Below, piece by piece: positions 7,851 to 17,529 of a stretch of DNA of 64,000 nucleotides (positions are counted from its first letter, which is position 1; every line of letters starts with the position of its first letter). Position numbers and translations under genes: made by a program. Where the stretch lies: positions 62,001 through 126,000 of the forward strand of contig NZ_RBRE01000017.1 of assembly GCF_003700275.1 (NCBI RefSeq), given 5' to 3'. The stretch is from Pseudomonas cichorii (GTDB lineage: Bacteria > Pseudomonadota > Gammaproteobacteria > Pseudomonadales > Pseudomonadaceae). The notes under the pieces are model-generated. The model ran no database searches. It was not told the DNA's origin and saw only the letters and a program-made list of their open reading frames with translations.

Positions 7851-10424
7851 GTGAAAGGCAGTCAAAACGTGTCAAAGCAATCGCTAACCGCCACCAACCC
7901 GCTTCCGGCGGCAAGCCTGCAAGGCTTGTTCCCCGGCCTCTTCCTGGCCATCGCAGGCCTGCTGTGCGCAGCCGTATTGATCTGGCTGGCGATATCGGGC
8001 AATCCTGTCCAGCAGGATCCGCTCACCCAGGCCTGGGGCAGTAGCCAGGCCTCGGCAGTCAATCTGGCTCTGAAGCAGATGAGCGCCGACACTCAGGCAG
8101 CGGCCTCCAACGGTGCGCTGGTACAAGCGCTGCAGAACAAGGACGCAACCGCTCTGGCGGCACTCCAGGGCCAGCTCAAGCATTGGGATGGCCTGATCGG
8201 CGCACGAATCGACCCCAAGGGCCTGAATGACGTCGATACCCAGGGCTCGCTGCCAGTGAGCTTTGCGACCCTGGACATGCTCAACGACGCCGCCCAGGGT
8301 CAGGTTGCAACTCCAGAAGCACGCAAGCTGGGCGAACGCTGGGTGATCTACAGCGCCGCCCCGGTCCGTGCCGATCCGACCCAGCCGGTCATTGGCACCC
8401 TGCTGCTGGCGTTCGACCCACAACGCCTGCTCAATACATTGCCGGTGATGCCTGCCGAGGCTGGCAAGGTCGTTCTCAGCCAGCAATTCGGCAGCGGACA
8501 GCAACAGATCTTCCTGCAACGCGGGGAAGCGGGCGGCGGCAAGCCCGTGAGTTTCGATACCGGCCATGCCAACTGGAAGCTCGAATTCACCCCCGGCTCA
8601 TCACTGCAATCCTCACCTTCCCTGCTGCTTCTGCTACTGGCCGCGCTCATTGCCCTGGCTGGCGTATTACTGGGACTGCACTTTAATGAAAGGGCTCTGC
8701 AACGGCGTATTTGCGAGGATGCCCGGCAACTGAATCAGCTGCTTCAAGAACTCTCGGACGGAAAAACCGTCAAACCCTTCGGTTTGAGCCTTGAGGCACT
8801 CAACAGTCTGGCTCAGGCACTTGCCCGCTTTTCGCTTCGCGACCAGCCCCAGCCGGTCGTGAACGAAGAGTCGGACGCCGCAAGCATTACGAGAAACAGT
8901 GTTTCGACGCCATTCACTGCACCTGACACCCAATGGACAGATCCGCTGTTTCAAGATACCGATATTCTTGATATCGACCTTCTCGACGAAAACCAGGACT
9001 TCCTGAGATCGGAGCATCCCCCAGTTATGAGCAGCCAAGCATCCACGGCACCTAAACTTCCCGACAATATTTTCCGCGCCTATGACATCCGTGGCGTGGT
9101 CGGGGATACCCTCAATGCTGAAACGGCTTACTGGATCGGCCGCGCCGTCGGCGCTGAAAGCCTGGCCCAGAACGAGCCAAACGTCAGCGTTGGCCGCGAC
9201 GGACGTCTTTCAGGCCCTGAGCTGGTGCAACAACTGATTCAAGGCCTGCACGACAGCGGCTGCCATGTCAGCGATGTCGGCCTGGTGCCGACCCCTGCGC
9301 TGTACTACGCGGCCAATGTGCTGGCTGGCAAGACCGGTGTCATGTTGACCGGCAGCCACAACCCCAAGGACTACAACGGCTTCAAGATCGTCATCGCTGG
9401 CGACACCCTGGCCAACGAGCAGATCCAGGCGCTGCATGAGCGGATCAAGACCAACAACCTGACCTTCCAGAAAGGCAGCATCACCCAGGTCGATATCCTT
9501 GATCGCTACTTCCAGCAGATCAAGAACGACATCGTGATGGCCCGCAAGCTCAAGGTCGTGGTCGACTGCGGCAACGGCGCGGCCGGCGTGATCGCCCCGC
9601 AACTGATCGAAGCCCTGGGCTGCGAAGTGATTTCCCTGTTCGCGGAAGTCGACGGCAACTTCCCCAACCATCACCCGGATCCGGGCAAGCTGGAAAACCT
9701 CGAAGACCTGATCGCCAAGGTCAAGGAAACCGGTGCCGATCTGGGCCTGGCCTTCGACGGCGACGGTGACCGCGTGGGCGTGGTGACCAACAAGGGCAAC
9801 GTGGTCTATCCGGACCGCCTGCTGATGCTGTTCGCGCTGGACGTGCTGAAGCGCAATCCGGGTGCCGATATCATCTTCGACGTGAAATGCACTCGCCGCC
9901 TGACTCCGTTGATCAGCGAGCATGGTGGTCGTCCGGTGATGTGGAAAACCGGTCACTCCCTGATCAAGAAGGAAATGAAAAAGAGCGGCGCGCTGCTGGC
10001 CGGCGAGATGAGCGGCCACATTTTCTTCAAGGAGCGCTGGTTCGGTTTCGACGACGGCATCTACAGCGCTGCACGCCTGCTGGAAATCCTCAGCCAGGAA
10101 TCGCAGAGCGCCGAAGAGCTGTTCGAGACCTTCCCGAACGACATTTCCACGCCTGAGATCAACATTAAGGTGACCGATGTCACCAAGTTCAGCATCATTG
10201 AGGCCCTTGAGAAAGACGCCCAGTGGGGCGACGCTAAACTGACCAGCATCGACGGTGTGCGCGTGGACTATCCGAACGGCTGGGGACTGGTACGTGCTTC
10301 CAACACGACGCCAGTGCTGGTATTGCGCTTCGAGGCTGAAACCGAAGCCGAACTGCAGCGTATCAAGGATGTTTTCCACGCCGAGATCAAGAAAGTTGCA
10401 CCGGATCTCACACTTCCGTTCTGA
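7851..10424 (+). CDS. algC: Phosphomannomutase/phosphoglucomutase AlgC with an N-terminal membrane-anchored extension
   Basis: The reading frame encodes 857 residues. Residues 393-857 are classical AlgC (465 residues): FRAYDIRG, the phosphoserine loop TGSHNPKDYNGFK (Ser about 502), the Mg2+ motif FDGDGDR (about 635-641) and the GEMSGH sugar loop. AlgC interconverts mannose-6-P/mannose-1-P and glucose-6-P/glucose-1-P for alginate, LPS and rhamnolipid sugars. The first 392 residues hold a transmembrane segment (about 22-45), a roughly 200-residue periplasmic domain, a second transmembrane segment (about 258-282) and a linker. The GTG at 7851 is favoured by GGAGG five bases upstream. An internal ATG at 9027 could make the soluble form separately. 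Confidence 0.93.
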   Translation: MKGSQNVSKQSLTATNPLPAASLQGLFPGLFLAIAGLLCAAVLIWLAISGNPVQQDPLTQAWGSSQASAVNLALKQMSADTQAAASNGALVQALQNKDATALAALQGQLKHWDGLIGARIDPKGLNDVDTQGSLPVSFATLDMLNDAAQGQVATPEARKLGERWVIYSAAPVRADPTQPVIGTLLLAFDPQRLLNTLPVMPAEAGKVVLSQQFGSGQQQIFLQRGEAGGGKPVSFDTGHANWKLEFTPGSSLQSSPSLLLLLLAALIALAGVLLGLHFNERALQRRICEDARQLNQLLQELSDGKTVKPFGLSLEALNSLAQALARFSLRDQPQPVVNEESDAASITRNSVSTPFTAPDTQWTDPLFQDTDILDIDLLDENQDFLRSEHPPVMSSQASTAPKLPDNIFRAYDIRGVVGDTLNAETAYWIGRAVGAESLAQNEPNVSVGRDGRLSGPELVQQLIQGLHDSGCHVSDVGLVPTPALYYAANVLAGKTGVMLTGSHNPKDYNGFKIVIAGDTLANEQIQALHERIKTNNLTFQKGSITQVDILDRYFQQIKNDIVMARKLKVVVDCGNGAAGVIAPQLIEALGCEVISLFAEVDGNFPNHHPDPGKLENLEDLIAKVKETGADLGLAFDGDGDRVGVVTNKGNVVYPDRLLMLFALDVLKRNPGADIIFDVKCTRRLTPLISEHGGRPVMWKTGHSLIKKEMKKSGALLAGEMSGHIFFKERWFGFDDGIYSAARLLEILSQESQSAEELFETFPNDISTPEINIKVTDVTKFSIIEALEKDAQWGDAKLTSIDGVRVDYPNGWGLVRASNTTPVLVLRFEAETEAELQRIKDVFHAEIKKVAPDLTLPF

Positions 10425-10453
10425 TTGCCTTTTCCTTTTGACTGGAGCCCTGA

Positions 10454-11359
<906 letters not shown>

Positions 11360-11373
11360 TTGCGATAGATCCA

Positions 11374-11411
11374 GAAAGCCCCGCCAGCGGTTGTTGGCGG
11401 GGCTTTTTTTT
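11374..11411 (+). terminator. Rho-independent terminator of argB
   Basis: AAAGCCCCGCCAGCGG then TTGTTGGCGGGGC and nine T: an 8-bp GC stem with a T-tract, 14 bp after the argB stop. Confidence 0.93.
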
Positions 11412-11428
11412 GTGCTGCGGATAACCTC

Positions 11429-11475
11429 TTCGCGGATAAATCCGCTCCCACCGTAGGAGCGAATTCATTCGCGAA
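11429..11475. repeat. REP-like inverted pair with two different arms
   Basis: TTCGCGGATAAATCCGCTCC is followed by TAGGAGCGAATTCATTCGCG in inverted orientation with a 5-base gap. One arm has the GGATAAATCC core, the other GAATTCATTC. The reverse arrangement occurs at 13991 and 25527. Confidence 0.75.
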
Positions 11476-11526
11476 GGAGTGTGCATCCCATAAATATTCA
11501 CAGCCTGAACATTTCAGGCTATCAAA

Positions 11527-11778
11527 TCAGCTTTTGAATCCTGGCAACCCTTTATCAAGACAGTAGTTGCTAATAGTCTGAGTTACACCATCAACCGAAT
11601 CGTCCTCTCCGGCTTCTGGATAGAACAACAAATCACTCCCCGCCGGGTGAGGAACAACCTTATTGAAATGATCGACAAGTTCGTCTCTTTCCGACTCAGT
11701 TCGTGCGCTTTCAATTGATTGAATCAGGACCTTGAATTCCTGTTCGGTGTAGTCAGTCAAATGAGTCTTCAACTCCAT
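11527..11778 (-). CDS. Colicin E9/pyocin-type nuclease immunity protein
   Basis: An 83-residue acidic protein (MELKTHLTDYTEQEFKVLI..., FNKVVPHPAGSDLLFYP, GEDDSVDGV) that matches the Im7/Im9 family in length and sequence. Helix II residues, which set specificity in Im proteins, are SESERDELVDHF-like. The conserved helix III motif is HPAGSDLLFYP. It neutralises the DNase encoded just upstream by binding next to its active site. The ATG at 11778 overlaps the toxin stop as TGATG, so translation is coupled. A GTG directly before it (11781) is a less likely start. A bacteriocin-immunity pair is the only reading I see. Confidence 0.95.
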   Translation of the reverse strand: MELKTHLTDYTEQEFKVLIQSIESARTESERDELVDHFNKVVPHPAGSDLLFYPEAGEDDSVDGVTQTISNYCLDKGLPGFKS

Positions 11779-13121
11779 CACTCAACGCCCCTGTGTATGT
11801 CGATGTGTCGTCTCGGCGTAACGACACTGATATTGTCTATATCGTACACCGCACCACCATCCTTGATCAGTTCAATATGATGCAGTTCAATATGATGCAG
11901 TTCAAATGAAATTCTCTTGCCTGCGTGCCCGCTTCTTGGTGCCACAGCAGACAATCCAGTCCGCATGCCTTTCAGATTACGCTCATTGAATTGCTGGCTT
12001 AACTCTGGGTCTTTAGCCACCAACTTCCAAAGCGCCTCTCGGAATGAATCGAAGTCTGTAAATTCCTGTCCGAGTAACTGATCGGCAATACGTGACGGTA
12101 TTGGCACTCCAAGTCCTGCACCAGCGTCATCAAGCCAAATGCCTGTTATATCGCGCCCTGCCCCTGTGACCGTACCGGGCTTTTTGCGGGCGTTCATCAC
12201 AATATATAGTGGCTGCACACCCGACTCAGCTGGAAACACAAGGATGAAATCCTTGTACTCAGGTGGATAGATCGGGTTGACAATAATGTTATCCGCCTGC
12301 TCGGTAGGCGGATAAATCCATATATGAGGTGTCTGTGGCGCACCTTCCAGCGGAGGGATTCCAGAGGTGCTGGATGGATCAACGGCCGGGGTCCATATGA
12401 GGGTTACGCCGTCACCGAAGTCAGCCACTTGCTGAGCGCCTTGAGCAACAAACTGGATTACAGGAATCATTTCCCAGTCAGTGCGCTTCTGGGTGTTGTA
12501 CCCATACCCCTTCAATGTGCCATCGACTTGCTGCTCTACATGCAACCGAAGGCGGGTTCGGCCCTTTTTGAGCGACTGGAGCTGTTCCTCAGAGTACAAG
12601 CTGCTATCACCCAAGCTAGACGGCCACAGCAGTGCGACCACTCCCGCCAAAGTTCCAGCAACAACACCAGTAGTTACCACACCAGCACCGCCAGCAGTTG
12701 CTGCCCCTGTGCCAGCTCCAGCCACTGCAACCCCAGCAGAGCAAAGGCCACCACAGGATGCGCCCGCAGTAGCAACAGCCCCCCTTAACAGAAGCGTCCC
12801 TAGCCCTGCAGGTAAGGCTTCACTACTGATTTTCTTGAGAGGGATATTTCCATCTGCATCTGCTTCATACCCTCCAAGCAGGAACAGCTCACCATAGTTG
12901 CCCACTTTCTCGACGGGTATAAAACCAGCTGACTGCTTGTGATCGATTACGCCATCAGGAAGATCGCAGCTCTTTGCAAAAACGCATCCCACGGTTTGGG
13001 GCTTGGCTTCTTGCTTCGATGGAAGGTCTTTGTACTGAGCCCAGTGCTGGGCATGGATATCAACAGGTTCAACAACGCTATTGCGGTAACCCTTCGGCAG
13101 ATTTGGCACATAGCCGCTCAT
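11778..13121 (-). CDS. S-type pyocin-like bacteriocin with HNH DNase domain
   Basis: A 447-residue toxin. Residues about 315-447 match the colicin E9 DNase: WLDDAGAGLGVPIPSRIAD, EFTDFDSFREALW, KDPELSQQFN and the HNH end GAVYDIDNISVV plus TPRRHIDIHRG. Residues about 105-175 are a hydrophobic Gly/Ala-rich helical region, then a pyocin-S-type translocation domain (YNTQKRTDW, WIYPPTEQADNIIVNPIYP). The N-terminal 100 residues are short for a receptor-binding domain; S1/S2 pyocins exceed 600 residues. A perfect 15-bp duplication doubles ELHHI at the active site. ATG at 13121 has AAGGA 7 bases upstream. Release by the colicin route or delivery by a secretion system cannot be decided; no lysis gene or P-box was found. 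Confidence 0.88.
   Translation of the reverse strand: MSGYVPNLPKGYRNSVVEPVDIHAQHWAQYKDLPSKQEAKPQTVGCVFAKSCDLPDGVIDHKQSAGFIPVEKVGNYGELFLLGGYEADADGNIPLKKISSEALPAGLGTLLLRGAVATAGASCGGLCSAGVAVAGAGTGAATAGGAGVVTTGVVAGTLAGVVALLWPSSLGDSSLYSEEQLQSLKKGRTRLRLHVEQQVDGTLKGYGYNTQKRTDWEMIPVIQFVAQGAQQVADFGDGVTLIWTPAVDPSSTSGIPPLEGAPQTPHIWIYPPTEQADNIIVNPIYPPEYKDFILVFPAESGVQPLYIVMNARKKPGTVTGAGRDITGIWLDDAGAGLGVPIPSRIADQLLGQEFTDFDSFREALWKLVAKDPELSQQFNERNLKGMRTGLSAVAPRSGHAGKRISFELHHIELHHIELIKDGGAVYDIDNISVVTPRRHIDIHRGVE
11868..11905 (-). repeat. 15-bp tandem duplication in the HNH active-site motif
   Basis: CAGTTCAATATGATG occurs twice without gap (11868-11882, 11883-11897) and its first 8 bases follow again. In the toxin frame this yields ELHHI-ELHHI-EL. 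The second copy aligns exactly with the ELHH catalytic motif of colicin E9, so the first is a 5-residue insertion. Confidence 0.95.
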
Positions 13122-13192
13122 GAGTCATCCTTGTTCTTCCATGAAAAATTGCCACCCCAAGGCGCGGGCAGCGTGACGCTGTCGGTAAGCGT

Positions 13193-13220
13193 AGGCCTGA
13201 GGCCTGAGGCCTGAGGCCTA
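13193..13220. repeat. Four tandem copies of a 7-bp unit
   Basis: AGGCCTG three times plus AGGCCTA, 72 bp upstream of the bacteriocin start. Each unit contains the palindrome AGGCCT. Confidence 0.9.
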
Positions 13221-13247
13221 TGACTCACTTTCAATCTTCATGTTCAA

Positions 13248-13465
13248 TTGCTTTCATGGTGCGGTGTGCATAACCACCTTCACAAACGCGCAGTAGATTC
13301 CAACCCCCGCACAACGTCGCATAACAAAGTGACGCTTATCCGCTCCCAAACTCACGTCCCGGCACCTGATCGCAAGATGCCTCTCTTTCTCTTGAGTGAA
13401 ACTTCCGAGACAATCCCACCCGCTTGCGCCTGCCTATTTCGGTCACTAGTCTGCATCGGTCGCTA
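13248..13465. other. Gene-poor stretch upstream of the bacteriocin
   Basis: The region between the bacteriocin start (13121) and the structured element at 13472 carries only short open frames with no ribosome sites or recognisable products. Apart from the 7-bp repeats it shows nothing I can assign; the bacteriocin promoter must lie here. Confidence 0.5.
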
Positions 13466-13471
13466 ACATTC

Positions 13472-13660
13472 AGCGATCGGGTTTAGCAGCCCGTTCTTAT
13501 CAGGCGCACTGCGCCCCCATTACACAAGGTGCTTCTGTGGCCTGCGTCATGGTGGCCGTGCGTGGGGCGCCTTCGGGTGCGCCGGGTTCCTGATACCGGT
13601 CTGCTAACCCGCGCATGGCTGCCACCCAATCGTTTAGCAGCGAGGGTGTTGGCTCCGTTA
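13472..13660 (+). ncRNA. Highly structured leader or small RNA candidate upstream of the DUF6124-like gene
   Basis: CGGGTTTAGCAG (13478-13489) pairs with CTGCTAACCCG (13601-13611) over a long distance. Inside it are the hairpins GGCGCACTGCGCC (13503-13515) and GGCGC-CTTCGGGT-GCGCC (13566-13583). Downstream, GTTTAGCAGC (13632-13641) is an exact copy of 13481-13490, so the central CTGCTAAC could pair with either. GCTGC (13618) and CACCC (13623) have partners GCAGC (13637) and GGGTG (13644) that cross. The element ends just before the ribosome site AGGAGTTACACC. No Rfam identity is claimed. Confidence 0.45.
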
Positions 13661-13678
13661 ATTATCAGGAGTTACACC

Positions 13679-13930
13679 ATGGTTAAAAAACTTGTTCCCG
13701 ACCCACCTGTTTTCAGCCTGTCCTCTCGGGGCAGCACTATCGATTGCCATGAAACTCAACTGGCCCATGTCTCGGACCTGCTGCGCTGTGCTGGCGCGAC
13801 GGTTTATGAAGGGGGCGATGCATTGAATGGCCAGCAGCGAGATCTGATCATGGCTTCAATGCACTTGATTAGTCAGGCTCAGGGGGTGATTGACCAGATG
13901 CTTGATCGTATGTCGCAATCGACGCGCTAA
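13679..13930 (+). CDS. Small DUF6124-like protein
   Basis: An 83-residue protein starting MVKKLVPDPPVFSLSS, followed by a helical region HVSDLLRCAGATVYEGGDAL and a second helix RDLIMASMHLISQAQGVI. The 'PDPP' start and the two-helix layout are those of small DUF6124 proteins that occur in several copies in Pseudomonas genomes; their function is unknown. No signal peptide or membrane segment. The ATG at 13679 follows CAGGAGTTACACC. An upstream in-frame extension to 13529 runs through the structured leader and is not credible. Confidence 0.75.
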   Translation: MVKKLVPDPPVFSLSSRGSTIDCHETQLAHVSDLLRCAGATVYEGGDALNGQQRDLIMASMHLISQAQGVIDQMLDRMSQSTR

Positions 13931-13951
13931 CTGTAGATAACGTCTTGCCTC

Positions 13952-14037
13952 GTCGCGGGCAAGCCCCCTCCCACAATGTAATCACGGGCATTCGCGAATG
14001 AATTCGCTCCTACTGTAGGAGCGGATTTATCCGCGAA
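13952..14037. repeat. REP-like inverted pair preceded by a single GTCGCGGGCAAG arm
   Basis: GTCGCGGGCAAGCCCCCTCC (13952-13971) matches the element at 5251. TTCGCGAATGAATTCGCTCC (13991-14010) and GGAGCGGATTTATCCGCGAA (14018-14037) then form an inverted pair. The pair fills the gap between two converging genes. Confidence 0.75.
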
Positions 14038-14046
14038 AAACGCGCA

Positions 14047-14667
14047 CTACTTAAGCAACTCTGCCACCCGCGCCCGATCTTCGGCAAAACCTGTCTCGGC
14101 TTGTACGCGGGCGGTCTGGTAGCGGGTGATGTCGGCTTGAAGCCGCTGTTGCTGGTCCTGCAGGTCGTTCAACTGGTCGATGAGGCTCTGGGGAATCGGC
14201 CGGCCGGCGCGTTCCAGGTCGGCCGCCTGACTTTGCAGGGTGCGTTGCTGGGCGGAAAGTCCCTGGACATTGCCCTGGGCCACGCCGATCAGTGCATCCA
14301 GCTCGGCCAGCTTGCGGGCCTTGACGCGATCCACCTCTTCTACGCTGCTGTAGAGGTGCAGCAACTGCGCATCGGCGCTGGCCTGGACCTTGTCGGCTTC
14401 GGCCTGGCGAATCTGTTCGGCGGTGGGTGCGGGTGGTACGACCTGCACTACTCGCCCACGGCTGTTGAGCACCTCATAGCCCTTGGCGACATATTCCGGC
14501 GGCACGCCCTGGCGATCCAGTACGGTTACGCCACGGCTATCGATGTAACGGTAGAACAGAACTTCCCCCGTATCGACAGCCAGGGCCGTCACCGGCGCCA
14601 GAATGCCCAGTGACAGCCAGAGCCCCAGGGCATTCAGCTTACGCATGCTGCTGCCACCGCCCGCCAT
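14047..14667 (-). CDS. Exported DUF4124-type protein with coiled coil
   Basis: A 206-residue protein. A signal peptide (MRKLNALGLWLSLGILAPVT, cleavage after ALA-V region) precedes a small beta domain (VLFYRYIDSRGVTVLDRQG, VPPEYVAKGYEVLN) of DUF4124 character. The rest is charged and Gln-rich (QRTLQSQAADLERAG..., LNDLQDQQQRLQADI), predicted coiled coil. It is periplasmic by inference; the role is unknown. GTG/ATG choice: ATG at 14667 has AAGGAG 5 bases upstream, an internal ATG at 14646 starts the signal peptide directly. It follows pyrE by 12 bp and is likely co-transcribed, as in other Pseudomonas. Confidence 0.75.
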   Translation of the reverse strand: MAGGGSSMRKLNALGLWLSLGILAPVTALAVDTGEVLFYRYIDSRGVTVLDRQGVPPEYVAKGYEVLNSRGRVVQVVPPAPTAEQIRQAEADKVQASADAQLLHLYSSVEEVDRVKARKLAELDALIGVAQGNVQGLSAQQRTLQSQAADLERAGRPIPQSLIDQLNDLQDQQQRLQADITRYQTARVQAETGFAEDRARVAELLK

Positions 14668-14679
14668 ACACGCTCCTTG

Positions 14680-15321
14680 TCAGATTCCGTATTGCGCCCT
14701 GTAGGCTTCAACCGCAGGCAAGTGCTGCTTGAGTTGCGGGTCGTCTGCAAGGAATTGTAGAACCTGATTCAGGGATACGATGCTGACCACCGGGATTCCA
14801 AAGTCGCGCTCGACTTCCTGAATCGCCGAAAGCTCGCCATTGCCGCGTTCCTGACGGTTGAGCGCGATCAGGACGCCGGCCGCTGTCGCGTCCTGGCCCT
14901 GGATGATCTGCATGACCTCGCGAATTGCGGTGCCGGCAGTGATCACGTCATCGATGATCAGCACATTGCCGGTCAACGGTGCGCCGACCAGGCTGCCGCC
15001 TTCGCCGTGGGCCTTGGCTTCCTTGCGGTTGAAGCACCACGGCAAATCCATGCCGTGATGTTCAGCCAGGGCCACGGCTGTCGCGGCCGCCAGAGGAATG
15101 CCCTTGTAGGCTGGCCCGAACAGGACGTCGAAGGAAATACCGCTGTCGACCACCGCTGCGGCATAGAAACGCCCCAGCTGTGACAGGGCCGAACCGCTGT
15201 TGAACAGACCGGCATTGAAGAAATACGGACTGGTGCGCCCGGACTTGAGAGTGAACTCACCGAAGCGCAAAACGCCGCGATCGATGGCAAAACGAATGAA
15301 ATCGCGTTGATACGCCTGCAT
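14680..15321 (-). CDS. pyrE: Orotate phosphoribosyltransferase
   Basis: A 213-residue cytosolic enzyme that joins orotate to PRPP to make OMP. The sequence has [18 protein letters not shown], the dimer loop [14 protein letters not shown] with the catalytic Lys/His, and the PRPP loop [13 protein letters not shown]. The ATG at 15321 gives the E. coli length and start ([12 protein letters not shown]); an upstream in-frame start at 15342 adds seven residues without a ribosome site. Divergent from crc, as throughout Pseudomonas. Confidence 0.97.
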   Translation of the reverse strand: MQAYQRDFIRFAIDRGVLRFGEFTLKSGRTSPYFFNAGLFNSGSALSQLGRFYAAAVVDSGISFDVLFGPAYKGIPLAAATAVALAEHHGMDLPWCFNRKEAKAHGEGGSLVGAPLTGNVLIIDDVITAGTAIREVMQIIQGQDATAAGVLIALNRQERGNGELSAIQEVERDFGIPVVSIVSLNQVLQFLADDPQLKQHLPAVEAYRAQYGI

Positions 15322-15403
15322 GAAAAAAGCCCCGAATACCACGGATTTAGCTAAATAGGTAGAGCTCGGGTATCATACACGCACGTGATTTTTGGGGCCA
15401 TTT

Positions 15404-16183
15404 ATGCGGATCATCAGTGTGAACGTGAATGGCATTCAGGCTGCAGTCGAGCGTGGTTTGCTCAGTTGGCTGCAAGCGCAGAATGCCGACGTCATCTGTC
15501 TACAGGACACCCGCGCCTCCACCTTTGAGCTGGATGATCCAGCCTTCCAGCTGGATGGCTACTTCCTTTATGCCTGCGAAGCCGAAGTTCCAGCCCAGGG
15601 TGGTGTGGCGCTGTATTCGCGGTTGCAACCGAAGGCGGTAATCAGCGGCCTGGGCTTTGAAACAGCCGACCGCTACGGGCGCTACCTGCAAGCAGATTTC
15701 GATAAAGTCAGTATTGCAACCCTGCTTTTCCCGTCGGGAATGAACGGGGACGAAGACTTGAATCAGAAATTCAAGCTCATGGACGACTTTGCCAAGTACA
15801 TGGACAAGCAACGCCGCAAGCGTCGCGAATACATCTACTGCGGCTCGTTCTATGTGGCGCAGCAGAAGCTCGACATCAAGAACTGGCGCGACAGTCAGCA
15901 ATCTCCTGGTTTCCTGGCGCCGGAACGCGCCTGGATGGACGAGATCGTCGGCACCATGGGCTATGTCGATGCCCTGCGCGAAGTCAATCGTGAAGGCGAT
16001 CAGTACAGCTGGTGGCCCGACAGCGAACAGGCCGAGATGCTGAATCTGGGCTGGCGCTTCGACTACCAGATCCTGACGCCGGGCCTGCGCCGCTTCGTGC
16101 GCAGTGCACGCTTGCCGCGCCAGCCACGCTTCTCGCAGCACGCACCGCTGATCGTCGACTACGACTGGACCCTGACTATCTGA
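15404..16183 (+). CDS. crc: Catabolite repression control protein Crc
   Basis: A 259-residue member of the exonuclease III/EEP fold (MRIISVNVNGIQAA, DVICLQDTRAS, HAPLIVDYDW). In Pseudomonas, Crc helps Hfq bind A-rich target mRNAs and so represses use of poor carbon sources; free CrcZ-type RNAs relieve it. It lacks nuclease activity: where ExoIII has GDxN, this has GSFYVA, and the final catalytic His-Asp context is altered. ATG at 15404 follows GGGG 6 bases upstream. A terminator follows 48 bp after the stop. Pairing with pyrE fixes the identity. Confidence 0.97.
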   Translation: MRIISVNVNGIQAAVERGLLSWLQAQNADVICLQDTRASTFELDDPAFQLDGYFLYACEAEVPAQGGVALYSRLQPKAVISGLGFETADRYGRYLQADFDKVSIATLLFPSGMNGDEDLNQKFKLMDDFAKYMDKQRRKRREYIYCGSFYVAQQKLDIKNWRDSQQSPGFLAPERAWMDEIVGTMGYVDALREVNREGDQYSWWPDSEQAEMLNLGWRFDYQILTPGLRRFVRSARLPRQPRFSQHAPLIVDYDWTLTI

Positions 16184-16231
16184 CCCGGATCATCCGCGGC
16201 TCATGAAAATCAGGCCTTCGCAGGTCGCTGG

Positions 16232-16268
16232 AAAAAATGCCCGTAGCGCAAGGTACGGGCATTTTTTC
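16232..16268 (+). terminator. Rho-independent terminator after crc
   Basis: AAAAAATGCCCGTA-GCGCAAGG-TACGGGCATTTTTT: 8-bp stem flanked by A and T tracts. Confidence 0.93.
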
Positions 16269-16387
16269 TGGCCGTAATAACAGCAAGCCCTACAACGCCC
16301 GCGTGCAGTTTCAATTCCGATCTATAGTAGTGACTTCAGTTTGGCTAAAACCTGTTGCCTGAATGGCAGGTCTCGCCGAAAGCATGA

Positions 16388-17482
<1,095 letters not shown>

Positions 17483-17492
17483 ACTGAGCGTT

Positions 17493-17522
17493 CAGCCCCC
17501 GGACTCTCAGGCTGTCGGGGGC
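17493..17522. terminator. Hairpin between convergent gmd and rmd
   Basis: GCCCCCGGACTCTCAGG and CTGTCGGGGGC form a 7-bp GC stem with a loop of about 15 bases. There is no T-tract, so termination is inferred from position only. Confidence 0.5.
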
Positions 17523-17529
17523 CAAATGC

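Noticed and set aside
13122..13260. PrtN P-box or LexA box upstream of the bacteriocin
   Set aside because: No ATTG-N-GT repeats and no CTG-N10-CAG were found by eye.
13529..13678. Upstream extension of the DUF6124-like protein
   Set aside because: It runs through the structured leader; the ATG at 13679 has a clear ribosome site.
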